8,072 bases of DNA from Actinomycetes bacterium (GTDB lineage: Bacteria > Actinomycetota > Acidimicrobiia > Acidimicrobiales > RAAP-2), in NCBI GenBank assembly GCA_021791615.1, contig JAJYWG010000464.1, positions 1-8,072 of the forward strand, written 5' to 3'. Positions 5,890 through 8,072 of this stretch are shown one piece after another. The notes beneath the pieces were generated by a model. The model saw only the letters and a program-made list of their open reading frames with translations, searched no databases and was not told the DNA's origin. Both the position numbers and the translations under genes were made by a program. How positions within the stretch are numbered: the first letter of the stretch is position 1; the number at the start of each line of letters is the position of its first letter.

Positions 5890-5971
5890 TGGGCCGGGGA
5901 GGATTCGAACCTCCGTAGGCAACGCCGGCAGGTTTACAGCCTGCTTCCTTTGGCCACTCGGACACCGACCC
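5890..5971 (-). tRNA. tRNA-Tyr (anticodon GUA)
   Basis: Read on the minus strand from 5971. The acceptor stem is GGGTCGG paired with CCGGCCC, including one G-U. A D arm follows, then anticodon stem GCAGG/CCTGC around loop CTGTAAA, which places GTA at positions 34-36. A long class II variable arm (GGCGTTGCCTACGG region) and T arm with loop TTCGAAT complete it. The long variable arm is normal for bacterial tRNA-Tyr. The discriminator is A at 5890. The next bases read CTG, so CCA is not encoded, unlike tRNA-Thr in this window. Confidence 0.96.
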
Positions 5972-6116
5972 GTGGCGGCGAGATTAGCCCATCGCTCCTG
6001 ACCGATCCGCTGGGCACCAGCGAGCATCGGTCTGGCACTCGGGGCACGACCCCTCGACGATCCATCGATCTACCGAAGTCTGAGCTCTCCTCAGGGTGCT
6101 CGATAAACTTGCCTCC

Positions 6117-6605
6117 GTGCCATCGTTCGACATTGCCTCCGAAGTCGACCTCCAAGAAGTTCGCAACGCGGTGGATCAGGCCAACCGCGAGGCGGCGACG
6201 CGTTTCGACTTCAAGAACACCGAATCGAGTATCGACTTGGGTGAGGGCGAGCTCGTCCTGCACTCCTCCACCGAGGATCGGCTTCGCGCACTTCATCAGT
6301 TGCTCGAGGAGAAACTGGTGAAGCGCCAGGTCTCCCTCAAGGCATTCGAAGCAGGCCGGATCGAAGAGGCGTCGAAGGGCTCGGCTCGCCAGAAGATCAC
6401 GATCCATGCCGGTATCGATCAGGAGCATGCCAAGCGCCTGAACCGGTTCATCAAGGACCTGGGGCTCAAGGGCGTCGCTTCGCAAGCCCAGGGCGACCAC
6501 CTCCGAGTGACGGGCAAGAAGCGGGACGACCTGCAAGCCGTCATCACGGCATGCAAAGAGGCTGACTTCGGTATTCCACTTCAGTTCATCAATTTCCGAG
6601 ACTGA
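6117..6605 (+). CDS. yajQ: YajQ family nucleotide-binding protein (DUF520)
   Basis: The 162-residue product matches the full length of YajQ (about 160-165). It has two ferredoxin-like halves that bind nucleotides; some members bind cyclic di-GMP and act with transcription regulators, but the role in actinobacteria is not settled. Visible motifs are MPSFDIASEVDLQEVRNAVD (1-20), TRFDFKNT (28-35), ASKGSARQKI (85-94) and the terminal FGIPLQFINFRD (151-162). GTG 6117 is chosen because the family begins MPSFDI; the in-frame GTG 6096 would add seven residues (MLDKLAS) not typical of the family. Neither has a convincing ribosome binding site. It is transcribed away from tRNA-Tyr and stands alone; a strong hairpin lies 86 bp downstream. 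Confidence 0.95.
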   Translation: MPSFDIASEVDLQEVRNAVDQANREAATRFDFKNTESSIDLGEGELVLHSSTEDRLRALHQLLEEKLVKRQVSLKAFEAGRIEEASKGSARQKITIHAGIDQEHAKRLNRFIKDLGLKGVASQAQGDHLRVTGKKRDDLQAVITACKEADFGIPLQFINFRD

Positions 6606-6690
6606 AGCAGTTCACCTCCCTTTCCGCACATCTGAACCGAAAGTACTTGCGTGAGTAGTGCACTGATGTAGGGCGCGCAGGACCGGGGTG

Positions 6691-6722
6691 CGAGGCTGAG
6701 TCCCGCTCGGGACGCAGTCTCG
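6691..6722. terminator. Strong hairpin downstream of yajQ
   Basis: The arms 6691-6705 and 6708-6722 pair over 15 positions with one A-G mismatch and one G-T wobble. The core is GTCCCG/CGGGAC with a very tight loop. No T tract follows, so it would be an atypical intrinsic terminator. As it lies between yajQ and transposase debris, it could instead be a subterminal structure of a former insertion element. Confidence 0.5.
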
Positions 6723-6740
6723 AGCGTTCGGTAGCGCGGC

Positions 6741-6893
6741 TCAGGCCGCAGGGTTGAGCGTGACCCGGTGGCCGAGAGCCTCGAGTTGGCGAATGAGATC
6801 GCGGGTCTTGGCGCTGGTGTCGATCCGCCGCTCGTAGAAGTCTGCGCCGAGATCGACGTAGCGGGCGCTCGGGGCAGTGAGCCACCTGCAAGT
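6741..6893 (-). pseudogene. Transposase C-terminal remnant (probably IS110 type)
   Basis: On the minus strand the frame ending at TGA 6743-6741 reads WLTAPSARYVDLGADFYERR, then IDTSAKTRDLIRQLEALGHR and VTLNPAA. This 'Y.DLG.D.Y..RIDT...R...RQLEALG..VTL.PAA' tail is, from memory, typical of the extreme C-terminus of actinobacterial IS110-type transposases; I cannot confirm the family here. Upstream (above about 6890) the frame stays open but loses any recognisable catalytic region, so only about 50 residues remain. No start, catalytic domain or flanking ends can be identified. It is a dead fragment next to other element debris. Confidence 0.45.
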
Positions 6894-6990
6894 GTGGTCC
6901 CCGGCTGGCCTGGGACTGGCTGGCAGGATCAGTGCCGTCGTCCGGTGCCCGGTGTGACCCGCGAACCGACTGACCTCCTCGGAGTGTCAT

Positions 6991-7150
6991 GCCCAGGATC
7001 TGTCCGTCCGGGCCTGGGTTCGCCAGGCCGACATCGGCGAGAGGATCGAGCCAGGGACGACGACCGGAGACGCCCGGAGGATCAAGGAGCTCGAACAAGG
7101 GAGCAAGGAGCTGAAGCGGGCGAACGAGACCCTGCGCCGGTCCTCGGTTT
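6991..7150 (+). pseudogene. IS3-family OrfA remnant
   Basis: In one frame the sequence reads AQDLSVRAWVRQADIGERIE, then PGTTTGDARRIKELEQGSKE and LKRANETLRRSSVF. W-V-R-Q-A near the end of a helix-turn-helix, G-T-T-T linker, then a leucine-zipper-like R-I-K-E-L-E...EL-RAN-LR is the characteristic C-terminal half of IS3-type OrfA. The N-terminal half and the whole of OrfB are missing. The OrfA similarity stops at 7150, exactly where the TTATG-type repeats of another element begin. The frame stays open by chance to TAA 7240-7242. Confidence 0.6.
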
Positions 7151-7242
7151 TTATGTGGACCGCGTGTTTATGCCGACTCCCGGCGTGGCCGGTCAAGTTC
7201 GCCCTGCTCCTGGCGCGCCCCGAGCAGAGCAGGTCGGCATAA
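7151..7242. repeat. TTATG-type 10-mers, probable end of a mobile element
   Basis: TTATGTGGAC (7151-7160) and TTATGCCGAC (7168-7177) are direct near-copies 17 bp apart. GTCGGCATAA (7233-7242) is a perfect 10-bp inverted copy of the second. They begin exactly where the IS3 OrfA similarity ends, and a gene start with strong ribosome binding site follows at 7297. This suggests recombinase binding sites at the end of an element that inserted into the IS3 copy. Family naming is inference. Confidence 0.45.
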
Positions 7243-7296
7243 TCGCGCTCATTCGGGCGGTGCTTCTCCCCTCGGTCCGAGAGGGAGGAGGCATCC

Positions 7297-7390
7297 ATGC
7301 CGAACACCGAAGAGGTCCCGGCCGGGCTGGCAGGGCACGTTCCGGGCCATCACGCCTATCTGCTCGGGCTCGGTTATTCGCGGTGTGAAC
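7297..7390 (+). pseudogene. Truncated gene start, possible tyrosine recombinase N-terminus
   Basis: ATG 7297 is preceded by an excellent Shine-Dalgarno, AGGAGG, six bases away. The product begins MPNTEEVPAGLAGHVPGHHA and continues YLLGLGYSRCE. A short leader followed by 'L..HV...+.YL..LGYS' resembles the start of the SAM-like N-terminal domain of XerC/D-type tyrosine recombinases carried by actinobacterial elements. After about residue 31 nothing recognisable continues in any frame, although the frame stays open to 7698, overlapping the secreted protein gene in another frame. I read it as the 5' stub of an element gene cut off near 7390. The recombinase assignment is tentative because the matched region is short. 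Confidence 0.35.
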
Positions 7391-7570
7391 CCCGATCGAA
7401 TTCAGCCGCAGTCTGGGTATCAAGCTACCGGGCCTCCGGCACCTCGCCCACGGGACTGCTTGGTCGTTGGAGTCGAGCCAGTCGAGTGCGCCCATGCCCC
7501 CAGGAAAACCGGCACGCGTGCTGCAAAGTCAGTTTACGGTCAGTTGCCGGCGAGAGCTTTTCGCATGTGA

Positions 7571-7599
7571 TTGACGACAATTTGGCCAATGCATACCAT
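7571..7599 (+). promoter_or_regulatory. Promoter of the secreted repeat protein gene
   Basis: TTGACG (7571-7576) and TACCAT (7594-7599) are spaced exactly 17 bp apart, matching the housekeeping consensus at five and four of six positions. The expected start of transcription near 7606 would give a leader of about 32 bases before ATG 7638, with GGGAAGG/GGCGGA as ribosome binding site region. Confidence 0.55.
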
Positions 7600-7637
7600 G
7601 GCCGACGACAAGAACCTCACGGGGAAGGCGGACCACA

Positions 7638-8072
7638 ATGCTCAAGCGGTCTTGGCGCTCCAGTGTCGCAGTCCTGGCGGGCCTGGTCGTCGCAGTAGGG
7701 ATGGTCGTGGTGGGGGTGGGAGGCGTGGCTCCTGCCGGGGCTGGCACCCCCGCCACAGCGTCGGGACCGACGTGGACTGTGAGCAAGACCTACCCGGCAG
7801 TTCCATCGCGCATACATGCGATTGCGTGCCCATCGGCGACAGTCTGTTACGCGGTAGGGCGAACCAACTCTATGAGTGTGGACGTGCTCAAGACTGCCGA
7901 TGGGGGGTCGACCTGGAGCGCCCAGATCCTCCCGACACAGGTGAGCCGGCTCACAGGCGTCTCGTGCGCCTCCACCAGCGTCTGCGAGGCGGTGGGCTAT
8001 GGCTCATCGGGTGGTTCATCGGGTGGCGTCATCCTCGGGACCACCGACGGGGGGTCCACCTGGTGCACGCAG
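7638..8072 (+). CDS. Secreted BNR/Ycf48-like repeat protein, N-terminal part (runs off right edge)
   Basis: 145 residues are visible from ATG 7638. Residues 1-36 form a Sec signal peptide: basic MLKRSWR, a long V/G/A-rich core, and a likely cleavage near APAGAG-T. The mature part shows two repeats. The first has C64-PSATV-C70-YAVG followed by DGGSTW (88-93); the second has C110-ASTSV-C116-EAVG followed by DGGSTW (137-142). The DGGSTW turn is the Asp-box-like motif of BNR/sialidase-type and Ycf48-type beta-propellers, and the C-x5-C pairs probably form a disulfide in each blade. Such proteins are exported and extracellular, with unknown ligands. The frame is open to the last base, so the length is unknown. 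Its start resembles the fragment at the left edge in having a signal peptide followed by W-T-V. Confidence 0.85.
   Translation, partial: MLKRSWRSSVAVLAGLVVAVGMVVVGVGGVAPAGAGTPATASGPTWTVSKTYPAVPSRIHAIACPSATVCYAVGRTNSMSVDVLKTADGGSTWSAQILPTQVSRLTGVSCASTSVCEAVGYGSSGGSSGGVILGTTDGGSTWCTQ

Noticed and set aside
5090..5965. Minus-strand frame of 291 codons
   Set aside because: It runs through tRNA-Tyr and antisense to the toxin-antitoxin remnant, with no recognisable content.
6589..7098. Minus-strand frame of 169 codons
   Set aside because: Overlaps the yajQ end; the transposase tail lies in a different minus-strand frame.
6768..7388. Plus-strand frame of 206 codons
   Set aside because: Not the OrfA frame, lacks any family features, and crosses the element junction at 7150.
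1..8072. CRISPR array or retron-like RNA
   Set aside because: No set of regularly spaced identical 25-40 bp repeats and no reverse transcriptase motifs; the only regular repeats are the short 10-11 bp clusters reported.

Overview
This is a GC-rich window with actinobacterial character. It carries an MptA/MptB-type polyprenyl-phosphomannose mannosyltransferase, a PAT-family acetyltransferase, a YajQ protein and two Cys-rich secreted proteins with 'C-x5-C-x-AVG' repeats. Acidimicrobiia would fit, but the sequence alone does not prove that.

Layout. The left edge (1-182, minus) is the signal-peptide end of a secreted protein. Two direct repeats of about 447 bp (183-629 and 1898-2344, exact offset 1715, roughly 96% identical by hand alignment) bracket about 1.27 kb. 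Each repeat ends in the 3' half of a tRNA-Thr gene. Only the right copy is joined to a complete tRNA-Thr(GGU) (2296-2371, minus). This is the layout left by a tyrosine-recombinase element that integrated in a tRNA anticodon loop. Inside lie a cluster of 11-bp direct and 13-bp inverted repeats, a decayed TacA/TacT-type toxin-antitoxin pair with several frameshifts, and a small two-helix membrane protein joined to the truncated toxin. No recombinase gene remains.

The centre holds the intact chromosomal genes: a PAT-family GNAT (2431-2931, plus) converging on an MptB-like GT-C mannosyltransferase (2977-4782, minus). Upstream of the latter is about 550 bp without a convincing gene, with a possible minus-strand promoter and a second set of 11-bp-periodic repeats. 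A second decayed toxin-antitoxin pair, a ribbon-helix-helix antitoxin plus MazF-like toxin (5331-5848), abuts the 3' side of tRNA-Tyr(GUA) (5890-5971, minus). yajQ (6117-6605, plus) follows, ending near a strong hairpin.

The right part (6741-7390) is a stack of mobile-element debris: a C-terminal remnant that looks like an IS110-type transposase, an IS3 OrfA remnant, and the apparent end of another element with TTATG-type terminal repeats and the start of a possible tyrosine recombinase gene. The window ends in a second secreted repeat protein (7638 to edge) behind a good promoter.

Overall this is a housekeeping stretch interrupted at both tRNA genes by worn-down accessory DNA. Both toxin-antitoxin modules are dead by frameshift. 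I found no complete new defence or mobile system. The most interesting signals are the tandem tRNA-Thr island scar, a conserved small ORF inside the repeats, and the repeat clusters that look like recombinase sites.
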